Shown: piece after piece, positions 21,283 to 28,673 of the stretch
Numbering within the stretch: position 1 is the stretch's first letter
How the letters are laid out: each line of letters opens with the position of its first letter
NCBI GenBank assembly: GCA_946621635.1
Contig: CAMOOR010000013.1
Location: 1-44,794, forward strand
DNA length: 44,794 bases
Source: Colimorpha sp002372855
GTDB taxonomy: Bacteria > Bacteroidota > Bacteroidia > Bacteroidales > P3
Direction of reading: 5' to 3'
Notes under the pieces: model-generated
The model's input: the letters and a program-made list of their open reading frames with translations, nothing else
Database searches by the model: none
Told to the model about the DNA's origin: nothing
Program-made: the position numbers and the translations under genes

Positions 21283-22185
21283 ATGAAACATTCAGCTGCA
21301 CTGTTGCTCCTCCTCCTGCTGTTTCCCGCGGCCGGCATTGCCCAGGCCTACGACGGCGACGCCGGGTACTACGAAGACCCTGCGGCCGAACACATCGCCT
21401 ACCTCCCCGACGAGGTCTCCGGCACCTCGTCGCTCTTCTTCCTCGACGGCCGCCTCTGGACCTGCAACGACCACGGCCCCCTCGTCCTCTACAGCCTCGA
21501 CACCCTCACAGGCCTCGTCGACACCTCCGTCGACCTCGGGGTCCGCGTCTACGACCTCGAGGAAGTGGCCCTCGACAGCGAATACATCTATTTCGGCGAC
21601 ATCGGCGACAACAGCGGCTCGCGCAGCGACCTCCGCATCCTGCGCCTCGCCAAGGCCGACCTCCGCCTCGGCACCTTCCGTTTCGACACCATCCGCTTCT
21701 CCTACCCCGACCGCTCCAAAACCCTGGCGCGCAACTTCGACTGCGAGGCCTTCGTGGCCGTCGGCGACAGCCTCTACCTCTTCACCAAGCAGTGGCTCGC
21801 GCGCCGCTCCGTCTGCTATGCGCTGCCCAAGCAGCCCGGCACCCACATCGCCGAGCGCCGCTTCACACTCCACACCGACGGCCTCGTCACTGGCGCCTGC
21901 TACCTGCCCCGGCGTCGCACCCTGGCGCTCATCGGCTACTCGCTGACCGTGAAGCCCTTTGTCTACCTCATCGACCTTTTCGACGACGCCCGTTTCGACC
22001 AGGGCCGCCACCGCCGCGTCAACCTGGCCAACATCCTCGGCAACCAGATGGAAGGCATCGCCACCCTCGACGGCATCCACTTCTTCATCACCCGCGAAAC
22101 CCTCGCCCTTCGCTTCGTCGTCCGCCAGTCTTCGCTCTTCCGCCTCGACCTCAGTGGTATGCCGACCGAATCCAACGTCCGTTGA
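21283..22185 (+). CDS. Secreted protein of unknown function, probably beta-propeller-like
   Basis: 300 aa. A clear signal peptide (MKHSAALLLLLLLFPAAGIAQA) is followed by about 280 residues rich in short beta-strands. Spaced motifs include SSLFFLDGRLWTCNDHG, DLEEVALDSEYIYFGDIGDN, and MEGIATLDGIHFFITRE. The 'EEVA ... YFGDIGDN' and 'xEGI' elements recall secreted propeller or esterase-like phytase-type proteins of Bacteroidota, but I do not recognise a catalytic site. There is no T9SS sorting domain, so it probably stays periplasmic. The start lies 7 bp past the rpoC terminator T-run, so it either has an unseen promoter or depends on read-through. Array C follows it. Confidence 0.7.
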   Translation: MKHSAALLLLLLLFPAAGIAQAYDGDAGYYEDPAAEHIAYLPDEVSGTSSLFFLDGRLWTCNDHGPLVLYSLDTLTGLVDTSVDLGVRVYDLEEVALDSEYIYFGDIGDNSGSRSDLRILRLAKADLRLGTFRFDTIRFSYPDRSKTLARNFDCEAFVAVGDSLYLFTKQWLARRSVCYALPKQPGTHIAERRFTLHTDGLVTGACYLPRRRTLALIGYSLTVKPFVYLIDLFDDARFDQGRHRRVNLANILGNQMEGIATLDGIHFFITRETLALRFVVRQSSLFRLDLSGMPTESNVR

Positions 22186-22212
22186 ACACCTCTCCCATAG
22201 GGGTCCAAGAGG

Positions 22213-22345
22213 TACATAATAGGGCATTTCTTATATTGTATTTATATCGTTCTTATATCGTTCTCATATACTTCTCATATACTTCTTATATTTAGTATAT
22301 AAGAACTATATGAGAAGTATATAGGAACTATATGGGAAGGGTGCT
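22213..22345. repeat. 11-bp-period inverted repeat array C
   Basis: It starts with TACATAATAGGGC (22213-22225), two mismatches from the outer end of array B. Eleven-bp units follow in register from 22228: TTCTTATATTG, TATTTATATCG, TTCTTATATCG, TTCTCATATAC twice, TTCTTATATTT. The right arm is AGAACTATATG, AGAAGTATATA, GGAACTATATG, GGAAGGGTGCT. Bases 22250-22291 are identical to 7198-7239. The right outer end is not conserved. It lies between the secreted-protein gene and the DUF3467 gene, both on the plus strand. Confidence 0.88.
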
Positions 22346-22422
22346 CTTTGGTGGGTATTGGATCCATGTTTGTTGATAGTTTTATTGCTGGTGCGACATA
22401 ATAAAAACGGAAATGCGGCGTT

Positions 22423-22755
22423 ATGGAAGAAAAAAACAAGATTATTATGGCAAACAATCCTAAAGAACAGAACAACCTCAAACTGAACATCAACCCCGAA
22501 GTGGCCGCCGGCACCTACTCCAACCTCGTGGTCGTCAGCCACAATCCTTCGGAGATTGTGCTCGATTTCGCCCAGATGCTTCCCGGCATCGAGGGTGCCA
22601 CCGTGCGCCAGCGCATCATCATGAACCCCATCCACGCCAAGCGTCTGCTCGCCGCTCTGAACGACAACCTGAAGAAGTTCGAGCAGCAGTTCGGCCCCAT
22701 CGTCGAGCCCCGCGCCGACGGCACCGTGCCCTACGACATCCTCGGCAAGGCATGA
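22423..22755 (+). CDS. DUF3467 family protein
   Basis: 110 aa from the ATG at 22423; a second ATG at 22447 (MANNPKEQNN) would give 102 aa and is equally plausible. The core EVAAGTYSNLVVVSHNPSEIVLDFAQMLPG and the RIIMNPIHAKRLLAALNDNLKKFEQQFGPI helix define the small DUF3467 family common in Bacteroidota. Function unknown; no signal peptide, so cytoplasmic. Its stop overlaps the start of the phosphopantetheinyl transferase gene (ATGA), suggesting coupled translation. Confidence 0.85.
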   Translation: MEEKNKIIMANNPKEQNNLKLNINPEVAAGTYSNLVVVSHNPSEIVLDFAQMLPGIEGATVRQRIIMNPIHAKRLLAALNDNLKKFEQQFGPIVEPRADGTVPYDILGKA

Positions 22756-23273
22756 TTTCCGGTACGGAATGGCGTATTGAATTAGGAGATTGGCGGTCGC
22801 ATGCCGAACAGAGTGCGGCCGCCCGTCTTTTGTTGTGCCGCCTGATGGACGAGGAGGTCGTTGTGGAGCACGACAGCAAGGGTGCCCCTTTTATGCCGTC
22901 GCACCCGGGGCTGTGGCTGAGCATCAGCCATTGCCGGCAGGCTGTGGCCGTGGCGGTGTCGGACAGGGAGCGGGTGGGCATCGATGTGGAGAGCCGCCGA
23001 CGTGTGGACGGGTCGCTCATGCGGCGTGTCTGTTCGGCTGCGGAACTGGCTGCGGTGCAGGCATCGCCCGATGGGGTGATGGCTTTTTTGCAGCTGTGGA
23101 CGCGCAAGGAGGCTGCGCTGAAGCTGCGCGGCACGGGCATCCGCGGGTTCGGGAGCATGGTGCATGCCCTCGAGGGGAAGGATATGGCGGTGGAGGATTT
23201 GCCGTGCGGCGGGCCCGAGGTGGTGGCTTCGCTGGCACGGGCGAAGACGTCTACGGACGAAGGACGGTTGTAG
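22752..23273 (+). CDS. 4'-phosphopantetheinyl transferase superfamily protein
   Basis: 173 aa. Transfers the phosphopantetheine arm from CoA to a serine of carrier proteins, for example AcpP. Visible Sfp/AcpS-type motifs are the SISHC strand (about residue 58), VGIDVE (about 76-81, metal-binding Asp and Glu) and LWTRKEAALKLRGTGI (about 117-132, Lys-Glu-Ala-x-x-Lys). It is short compared with Sfp and lacks an obvious extended C-terminal lobe. It overlaps the DUF3467 stop by 4 nt, and its 3' end overlaps the convergent Sua5 gene by 23 nt. The only carrier protein in the window, acpP, is 17 kb away. Confidence 0.85.
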   Translation: MISGTEWRIELGDWRSHAEQSAAARLLLCRLMDEEVVVEHDSKGAPFMPSHPGLWLSISHCRQAVAVAVSDRERVGIDVESRRRVDGSLMRRVCSAAELAAVQASPDGVMAFLQLWTRKEAALKLRGTGIRGFGSMVHALEGKDMAVEDLPCGGPEVVASLARAKTSTDEGRL

Positions 23274-23802
23274 AGCCGTCGGCATTGATTTTCACGATGC
23301 GGCTGCCGCGGGTTTCCTCGCTCAGGAGTTCGGGAAGGGGAGGGACACAGAAGTCGACGCGGCGGCGCAGTTCATCTTCGATTTCGTTGTAGTTTCGCGG
23401 CGACGGCCTGCCGCTGAGGTTGGCCGAGGTGCTCACCAGCGGGGCGCCGAGCAGGCGTATCACCTCCTGGCAGAAGGCGTGGCGCGGCATGCGGACGCCC
23501 AGGGTGCCGTCGGCGGCGGGGATGTTGTCGGCTACGGCGAGGTGCATCGTGTCGTGCCATTGGGAGTGGGGGAGGATGTAGGTTGTGGGCCGTTCTCCGT
23601 TTTCCGCTCTCCGTTCACCACTCTCCACTAATACGATCATGCTCTTCGAGTGGTCGCGTTCCTTGAGGCGGTAGAGCCGTTCGACGGCGTCGCGGTTGCG
23701 GGCGTCGCAGCCGAGGCCCCAGATGGTGTCGGTGGGGTAGAGGATGGTCTTGCCTTGGCGCAGGGCGTCGACCGTCAGCCGTATTGCTTCGTTGATGTTC
23801 AT
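23251..23802 (-). CDS. Sua5/YciO family protein (threonylcarbamoyl-AMP synthase-like), with a repeat-replaced segment
   Basis: 183 aa from the ATG at 23802 (MNINEAIRLTVDALRQGK); a longer reading from 23868 would run through the promoter and is rejected. Family role: makes threonylcarbamoyl-AMP for t6A tRNA modification. The nucleotide-binding features are present: LYPTDTIWGLGCDA, LKERDHSKSM, GVRMP, VSTSANLSG. Between SKSMIVLV and RPTTYILP, however, the sequence is only ESGERRAENGE (residues 60-70), built from 7-bp DNA units. From memory, homologues carry roughly 25 residues there, including a helix. Activity is therefore uncertain. The 3' end overlaps the convergent PPTase gene. Confidence 0.8.
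   Translation of the reverse strand: MNINEAIRLTVDALRQGKTILYPTDTIWGLGCDARNRDAVERLYRLKERDHSKSMIVLVESGERRAENGERPTTYILPHSQWHDTMHLAVADNIPAADGTLGVRMPRHAFCQEVIRLLGAPLVSTSANLSGRPSPRNYNEIEDELRRRVDFCVPPLPELLSEETRGSRIVKINADGSTTVLRP
23591..23625 (-). repeat. 7-bp-unit repeat inside the Sua5 gene
   Basis: In gene sense the units are GAGAGTG, GTGAACG, GAGAGCG, GAAAACG, GAGAACG. Over 33 nt (23593-23625) it matches the insert at 6897-6929 at 26 positions, in the same codon phase, giving ESGERRAENGE against ENGEWRVENGE. Confidence 0.85.
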
Positions 23803-23806
23803 GCTG

Positions 23807-23814
23807 CAAAAGTA
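23807..23814 (-). promoter_or_regulatory. -7 promoter element for the Sua5 gene
   Basis: On the minus strand the bases read TACTTTTG followed by C, matching TAnnTTTG. Only 4 nt separate it from the ATG at 23802, so the transcript should start at or inside the start codon, implying a leaderless mRNA or a downstream start. Confidence 0.55.
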
Positions 23815-23833
23815 CGAAAAAAATACGTCATGG

Positions 23834-23865
23834 TTTGCATGGTTTGAAATTTTTTTGTACTTTTG
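23834..23865 (+). promoter_or_regulatory. Promoter of the POT transporter gene
   Basis: TTTG at 23834-23837 and TACTTTTG at 23858-23865 (followed by C) are 20 bp apart, a good Bacteroidota promoter. The expected leader is about 65 nt. It is divergent from the Sua5 promoter 44 bp away. Confidence 0.75.
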
Positions 23866-23934
23866 CATATTGTTAAGTTAAGTTAATTGGAGTAAAATTT
23901 AGTTCAATTATTTATAAACCAAAAAATTACAACT

Positions 23935-25497
23935 ATGTTTAAAGGACATCCTAAAGGACTTATCTGGGCTGCCTTGAGTAATATGGGTGAGCGTTTTGGC
24001 TACTATATTATGAATGCAGTCCTGGTGCTGTTCCTCTGTTCAAAGTTTGGTTTGCCAGACGAATCAGCCACCCTTATTTATTCCATTTTCTACATGGGAA
24101 TCTACATTTTGAGCCTTGTGGGCGGTATTATTGCCGACAGGTCTCAGAACTATAAAGGGACCATTATGACGGGTCTCTTTGTGATGGCAAGTGGCTATGT
24201 GATACTTGCCATACCCATCACTGCAACATCGGGTAACATCTCTTGGCTGCTCCCTGTAACGTGTGTGTCTCTTTTCCTGATTGCTTTCGGTAATGGTCTC
24301 TTCAAAGGCAATCTGCAGGCCATTGTGGGACAGATGTACGACAACCTTGAGGCTGAGGAGGCCAAGAAAGGCGATAAGGCACTCGCTATTGCCAAGAGCA
24401 AGCGTGACTCTGGTTTCCAGATATTCTATATGTTTATCAATGTCGGCGGTCTTATCGCTCCTTTTGTTGCTCCCTTGCTTCGCAGCTGGTGGCTGCAGCA
24501 GAACGGCATGGGATACAATGCAGACCTTCCCGCACTCTTCCATCAGTATGCCAATGAGGGTGTAGCCATGGGCGCTGCCGCTATGTCGAAGATGATGGAG
24601 CTCATTCCGCAGATTACTTCTTCGATGCCTACCGATTTGCAGGCCTTTGGCTCTGACTACTTGAAGATATTCAATGAGGGTGTCCACTACTCGTTCATCG
24701 CATCCGTGGTGGCTATGTTCATCTCGCTGATTATTTTCATTAGCACCAAACGTATGTTCCCCACGCCGGCCAAGAAAGTGGCTGCGGAATCGGTCTCCTA
24801 TACTCCCGAAGAAAAGGCGGCTATGGCCAAAGAGCTCAAACAGCGCTTGTATGCCATGTTTGCCGTGCTTATCATTGCAGTGTTCTTCTGGTTCTCGTTC
24901 CACCAAAACGGCACGTCGATGTCGCTCTTTGCCAAAGACTTTGTCAATACTGACTCTCTGGCTCCCGAGATTTGGCAGGCTGTGAACCCCTTCTTCGTCA
25001 TTTTGCTGACGCCCATTATCATGTGGTTCTTCGGTAACCTTGCCCGGAAAGGCAAAGAAATCTCCACGCCCAAAAAGATTGCCATCGGTATGTGTGTGGC
25101 TGGCTGTGCCTACCTTATTATTTCGCTCTTCTGCATGTGGAAAGGCTATCCTTCGGCAGTGCAGTTTAAATCGATGCCGGCAGCTGATGCAGCGGCGATG
25201 AAGGCAATGCCGTATATTCTGATTATCTATTATTTCTTCATGACTGTTGCCGAACTGTTCATATCTCCGTTAGGCCTTTCGTTCATTTCCAAGGTTGCTC
25301 CGAAGAACCTGTTGGGTCTCTGCCAGGGACTCTGGCTTGGTGCAACCGCTGTCGGAAATGGCCTGCTCTGGATTGGACCGCTGCTGTACAACATGTGGCC
25401 TATCTGGCAGTGCTGGGCGGTGTTTATGGGCGTATGCTTTATCTCTGCAATCGTGATGTTCGGTATGGTGAAGTGGCTCGAAAGGGTTACGAAATAA
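23935..25497 (+). CDS. POT/PTR2 family peptide transporter
   Basis: 520 aa inner-membrane protein with about 12-14 hydrophobic spans. Family role: proton-coupled uptake of di- and tripeptides. The signature GERFGYY is at residues 18-24 and the intracellular loop GGIIADR near residue 63-69. The usual E-x-x-E-R proton-coupling motif reads N-M-G-E-R here (Asn16, Glu19, Arg20), so its first Glu is missing. An inserted cytoplasmic stretch (about 140-155, EAEEAKKGDKALAIAKSK) and a hairpin of two spans in the middle fit the family. It has its own promoter and is followed by a lipoprotein gene 27 bp later. DNA of this gene looks less GC-rich at third positions than its neighbours. Confidence 0.88.
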   Translation: MFKGHPKGLIWAALSNMGERFGYYIMNAVLVLFLCSKFGLPDESATLIYSIFYMGIYILSLVGGIIADRSQNYKGTIMTGLFVMASGYVILAIPITATSGNISWLLPVTCVSLFLIAFGNGLFKGNLQAIVGQMYDNLEAEEAKKGDKALAIAKSKRDSGFQIFYMFINVGGLIAPFVAPLLRSWWLQQNGMGYNADLPALFHQYANEGVAMGAAAMSKMMELIPQITSSMPTDLQAFGSDYLKIFNEGVHYSFIASVVAMFISLIIFISTKRMFPTPAKKVAAESVSYTPEEKAAMAKELKQRLYAMFAVLIIAVFFWFSFHQNGTSMSLFAKDFVNTDSLAPEIWQAVNPFFVILLTPIIMWFFGNLARKGKEISTPKKIAIGMCVAGCAYLIISLFCMWKGYPSAVQFKSMPAADAAAMKAMPYILIIYYFFMTVAELFISPLGLSFISKVAPKNLLGLCQGLWLGATAVGNGLLWIGPLLYNMWPIWQCWAVFMGVCFISAIVMFGMVKWLERVTK

Positions 25498-25524
25498 AAA
25501 AAAGTAGAATTATAAAAAGCAATT

Positions 25525-26001
25525 ATGATCATGAAAAGAATCGTTTCTATAATCTGTGGTACTATGTTGATGACAGGACTTGTGTCATGTGGATCGGCTA
25601 CCCCAGAAAAGGATAAGAATGGCGACACTCCCAAGATGGTGGTGGAGCGTATGTATCAGTCTATTCAGCAAAATGATTTCGCTACAGCCGTTGCTTGCTG
25701 CAATGTGCCTGACACGGTGGTCATCAAGAATATGAAGGATGCAAACGGCAATGTAAGGTTTGATACTATTCCTAACAATGTCGAGCGCGTGACCAAGGCC
25801 ATGTTGGACCAGACAATGCAGTCTTCCTATAGAGTAATAAAGAGTTGGGATGTAGTGGAGGAAGGAGACAGGACCGACCCGAATTTGGCCAAAGTCAAAG
25901 CTACGGTTGTCTTCGAGTCGAAAGATGGTAAAACCGAAACCGTCGAGACCTCGTTCCCCATGAAGCGTGGTCGTGACAATGTCTGGAAAATCAATGGATG
26001 A
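25525..26001 (+). CDS. Small lipoprotein, DUF4878-like
   Basis: 158 aa. The lipobox LVSC at about residues 19-22 marks a lipid-anchored envelope protein. The rest (PKMVVERMYQSIQQNDFATAVACC ... FESKDGKTETVETSFPMKRGRDNVWKING) resembles the NTF2-like DUF4878 fold of small Bacteroidota lipoproteins; function unknown. The start could also be the second ATG (25531, MKRIV), which gives a more typical signal. It follows the transporter by 27 bp and probably shares its transcript, ending at the terminator at 26050-26090. Confidence 0.75.
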   Translation: MIMKRIVSIICGTMLMTGLVSCGSATPEKDKNGDTPKMVVERMYQSIQQNDFATAVACCNVPDTVVIKNMKDANGNVRFDTIPNNVERVTKAMLDQTMQSSYRVIKSWDVVEEGDRTDPNLAKVKATVVFESKDGKTETVETSFPMKRGRDNVWKING

Positions 26002-26049
26002 GTGTTTGAGTGGGATTTGAACGGTGCTGTCACCGTTTAACACTTGTCG

Positions 26050-26090
26050 AGTATGCTTCGTCTTTTTGTGGGCGAAGCATACTTCTTTTT
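26050..26090 (+). terminator. Terminator after the lipoprotein gene
   Basis: An 11-bp stem, AGTATGCTTCG (26050-26060) with CGAAGCATACT (26073-26083), followed by TCTTTTT. Confidence 0.85.
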
Positions 26091-26127
26091 AGTGGCAACA
26101 GAAATGTTTTACTGTTTTTAGCATAAT

Positions 26128-26168
26128 AAAAAAAGAATCCCCGAACATTTGTTCGGGGATTCTTTTTT
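26128..26168 (-). terminator. Bidirectional terminator, mainly for rpsU
   Basis: Stem GAATCCCCGAAC (26135-26146) with GTTCGGGGATTC (26151-26162), flanked by A-run on the left and T-run on the right, so it can work on both strands between the convergent lipoprotein and rpsU genes. Confidence 0.9.
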
Positions 26169-26209
26169 CCAATGCGTCGATTCCAACGCGGTTGCGGTAG
26201 AGGGCTCTC

Positions 26210-26407
26210 TTATTTGTCGAGCTCCTGCTGGCGCAGGTGCTGGACGTAGATGGCCTTCAGGTGCTTCTCGCGATTGATGACACTGGGCTTGGTGAACTGC
26301 TGACGACGGCGCATCTCTTTCACCACGCCGGTTTTCTCGAATTTGCGTTTCAGTTTCTTGAGGGCGCGTTCGAGGTTGTCACCTTCTTTGATAGGAACTA
26401 CGATCAT
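26210..26407 (-). CDS. rpsU: 30S ribosomal protein S21
   Basis: 65 aa, basic. Start MIVVPIKEGDNLERALKKLKRKFEKTGVVKEMRRRQQFTKPS is the Bacteroidota S21 form. Assembles late on the 30S platform near the anti-Shine-Dalgarno. It lies 67 bp downstream of rpmB on the same strand and may be cotranscribed, with the terminator at 26128-26168. Confidence 0.95.
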   Translation of the reverse strand: MIVVPIKEGDNLERALKKLKRKFEKTGVVKEMRRRQQFTKPSVINREKHLKAIYVQHLRQQELDK

Positions 26408-26474
26408 TGTTAATACCTCTTTCTTTGTTAAGGGTTAATAATAAAATTGTTTATTTAAGACTTGTTGTCTTCTC

Positions 26475-26714
26475 TTAGAACATCAGGTGGCCCTGGGCGG
26501 CGGCGTCGTTGAGAGCGGCGATGATGCCTTTCTTGTTGATGATGCGCATGCCTTTGGCGGAGACCTTCAGGGTAATCCACATGTCCTCCTCGGGAATGTA
26601 GAACTTCTTGGTCTGCAGGTTGGGGGCGAAGGTGCGTTTGGTGTGGATGCGGGAGTGCGAAACGTTGTTGCCCACGATCACTTTCTTACCGGTAATTTCA
26701 CATTTTTTCGACAT
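26475..26714 (-). CDS. rpmB: 50S ribosomal protein L28
   Basis: 79 aa. Starts MSKKCEITGKKVIVGNNVSHSRIHTKRTF, diagnostic for L28. No Cys pair of the zinc-binding form is seen. Many Bacteroidota have rpmG (L33) immediately after rpmB; here rpsU follows instead. Confidence 0.96.
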   Translation of the reverse strand: MSKKCEITGKKVIVGNNVSHSRIHTKRTFAPNLQTKKFYIPEEDMWITLKVSAKGMRIINKKGIIAALNDAAAQGHLMF

Positions 26715-26781
26715 TGTAGTATAATTTTTATTGTTTGTTTACGTTATATTTTCCGCACACTTTTTGATGCGAAAACGGCTG

Positions 26782-26789
26782 CAAAAGTA
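26782..26789 (-). promoter_or_regulatory. -7 promoter element for rpmB
   Basis: On the minus strand TACTTTTG followed by C, 67 bp upstream of the rpmB start. Matches TAnnTTTG. Confidence 0.65.
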
Positions 26790-26970
26790 CCACCTTTTTT
26801 CGACATGGCAAAACGTTTGACCTTCCAAAAGTGGCTTTTTAAACTTTTTTAACATTTCGATAAATATAATCAATTATGATACAAATGATTGCTGATTTCG
26901 TTAAAATGGATTTTAACATAGTTTTTTCAGTAAGTTAGCAATCGTTTTTTGTTGAAAACAGTCCTGATTT

Positions 26971-28029
26971 ATGTCGCTTTCGAAGAAATTGGACACCTGG
27001 TACGAGGACTACGGACGCACGCTTCCGTGGCGCGGGATAGACGACCCTTATCGCATCTGGCTCTCGGAAATCATACTGCAGCAGACGCGCATCGAGCAGG
27101 GTCGCGACTACTACCACCGCTTCGTGGAGGCGTTCCCCACGGTGGCCGACCTGGCCGCCGCCAGCGAGGAGCAGGTGCTGCGCCTATGGCAGGGGTTGGG
27201 CTACTATTCGCGTGCGCGCAACCTGCATGCGGCCGCGCAATATATAATGGATGAATGCGGAGGCAGGTTCCCCAACAGCCACGAGGGCATCCTGCGCCTC
27301 AAGGGCGTCGGGCGCTACACGGCGGCCGCCATCGCCTCATTCGCCTTCCGGTTGCCCTACCCGGTCATCGACGGCAACGTCTACCGTTTCATCAGCCGCC
27401 TTTATGGCATTGCCACCCCCATAGGCACCGATGCCGCCTACAGCGAGTTTGAACGGCTGCTGCAGGAGCAGATCGACCGTCGCAGGCCCGACCGCTTCAA
27501 TGCGGCCCTGATGGACTTCGGTTCGCTGCAGTGCAAGCCCCAGCCTGACTGCACGGCCTGCCCCTTTGCCGACGAGTGCAACGCGCTGCGCACGGGACGC
27601 GTGGGCCTGCTGCCCGTCAAGGCCCCGAAGGTCAAGCCTGTCGACCGCTGGTTCTATTACCTCGACCTCCGCTGGCAACGCGACGGCAAGGTTTTCACCC
27701 TGCTGGAGCAACGTACGGGAAAGGACATCTGGCGCGGATTGTACCAGTTCCCGCTGCTGGAGACGGAGCATGAACTGGACGACGTGGCGCTGGCGCCGGC
27801 CGCCGCCGGATTCGCCGCCCGCGAGTTCGGCCTCGGCACTGTCGAGTTCAATCCTTCTGTCATATTCAAGCACCAGCTTACACACCGTACTATCCATGCC
27901 CGGTTTCTGCGTGCAGAACTCGGGGAAGAACCGCCCGTGATACCGCATAAATGTCGTGTCGAAGAGGTGAAAATGATAAAAAAAATCCCGGTGTCGAGGT
28001 TGATTGATAGGTATTTGCAGACTTTGTGA
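26971..28029 (+). CDS. mutY: Adenine DNA glycosylase MutY
   Basis: 352 aa. Removes adenine paired with 8-oxoguanine. Catalytic Glu33 is in SEIILQQTR, the helix-hairpin-helix is KGVGRYTAAAIASF (residues 111-124) and catalytic Asp134 is in VIDGNVYR. The iron-sulfur cluster ligands are Cys188, Cys194, Cys197 and Cys203. The spacing is C-x5-C-x2-C-x5-C, whereas the family pattern is C-x6-C-x2-C-x5-C. The C-terminal NUDIX-like domain (from about residue 222) that recognises 8-oxoguanine is present. ssb follows, as in many Bacteroidota. Confidence 0.95.
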   Translation: MSLSKKLDTWYEDYGRTLPWRGIDDPYRIWLSEIILQQTRIEQGRDYYHRFVEAFPTVADLAAASEEQVLRLWQGLGYYSRARNLHAAAQYIMDECGGRFPNSHEGILRLKGVGRYTAAAIASFAFRLPYPVIDGNVYRFISRLYGIATPIGTDAAYSEFERLLQEQIDRRRPDRFNAALMDFGSLQCKPQPDCTACPFADECNALRTGRVGLLPVKAPKVKPVDRWFYYLDLRWQRDGKVFTLLEQRTGKDIWRGLYQFPLLETEHELDDVALAPAAAGFAAREFGLGTVEFNPSVIFKHQLTHRTIHARFLRAELGEEPPVIPHKCRVEEVKMIKKIPVSRLIDRYLQTL

Positions 28030-28039
28030 AAATCTTTAT

Positions 28040-28070
28040 TTTGTATATTCAAAAAAAAGTCGTAATTTCG
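28040..28070 (+). promoter_or_regulatory. Probable ssb promoter
   Basis: TTTG at 28040-28043 and TAATTTCG at 28063-28070 (one mismatch to TAnnTTTG), 19 bp apart, just after the mutY stop and 36 bp before the ssb start. Confidence 0.5.
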
Positions 28071-28106
28071 CAGTCTCAAATTGACTAAAAAAGCTATAAA
28101 CAAAGT

Positions 28107-28538
28107 ATGATTGGAGTCAATAAAGTAATCCTGGTTGGGAATGTAGGAAAGAACCCGGATGTAGTTACTTTCCCCTCCGAGGGGTCCACTCCCGTGAAGA
28201 AAGCATCCTTCCCCCTCGCAACAACCGAATACCGTCGCAACCGCGACAATGAAAGAGTGGAAATCACCGAGTGGCACAATGTGGTGTGCTGGCGCGGCCT
28301 GGCCGACATCGCAGAACGCATTCTCCACAAAGGTGCCCAGATCTATGTCGAGGGACGCCTGCAGAGCCGTACCTGGGAAGACAAAGAGGGCAACAAGCGC
28401 CATGTCACCGAGGTGGTCGCCGACAACCTCTTGCTCCTGTCCAATCGCCAACGCAACGAGGAATCGCAGCAGGTCAACAACCCCTTGATGGACATTCTCA
28501 ACAACGAGACCGAGCCATTGGGAGACCTCCCATTCTGA
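28107..28538 (+). CDS. ssb: Single-stranded DNA-binding protein
   Basis: 143 aa. OB-fold start MIGVNKVILVGNVGKNPDV; the segment WHNVVCWRGLADIAERILHKGAQIYVEGRL is typical. The C-terminal tip EPLGDLPF is the acidic peptide that recruits partner proteins. Follows mutY after 77 bp with its own likely promoter. Array D lies between it and the convergent surface-protein gene. Confidence 0.95.
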   Translation: MIGVNKVILVGNVGKNPDVVTFPSEGSTPVKKASFPLATTEYRRNRDNERVEITEWHNVVCWRGLADIAERILHKGAQIYVEGRLQSRTWEDKEGNKRHVTEVVADNLLLLSNRQRNEESQQVNNPLMDILNNETEPLGDLPF

Positions 28539-28552
28539 GATCGAACGTATTA

Positions 28553-28640
28553 GGTACTTGCCAAGGCCTTGGCATGGCCTTACCAACTCCTTATCAACTC
28601 CTACCGCTGTAGGTGTTGGTAGGGAGTTGATGGTTTTGTG
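28553..28640. repeat. 11-bp-period inverted repeat array D
   Basis: Left arm units in register: GGTACTTGCCA (28553-28563), AGGCCTTGGCA, TGGCCTTACCA, ACTCCTTATCA, ACTCCTACCGC (28597-28607). Right arm: AGGTGTTGGTA (28611-28621), GGGAGTTGATG, GTTTTGTGATG. The arms are imperfectly complementary around a short GCT loop. Related to array E. It lies between the convergent ssb and surface-protein genes and could also act as a bidirectional stem-loop, but no T-run follows. Confidence 0.85.
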
Positions 28641-28673
28641 ATGGAAGGGAGGAGAGGGGTGTGGCGGTGTGCG

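Noticed and set aside
23803..23868. N-terminal extension of the Sua5 gene
   Set aside because: It includes the promoter boxes of both divergent genes; the family start fits the ATG at 23802.
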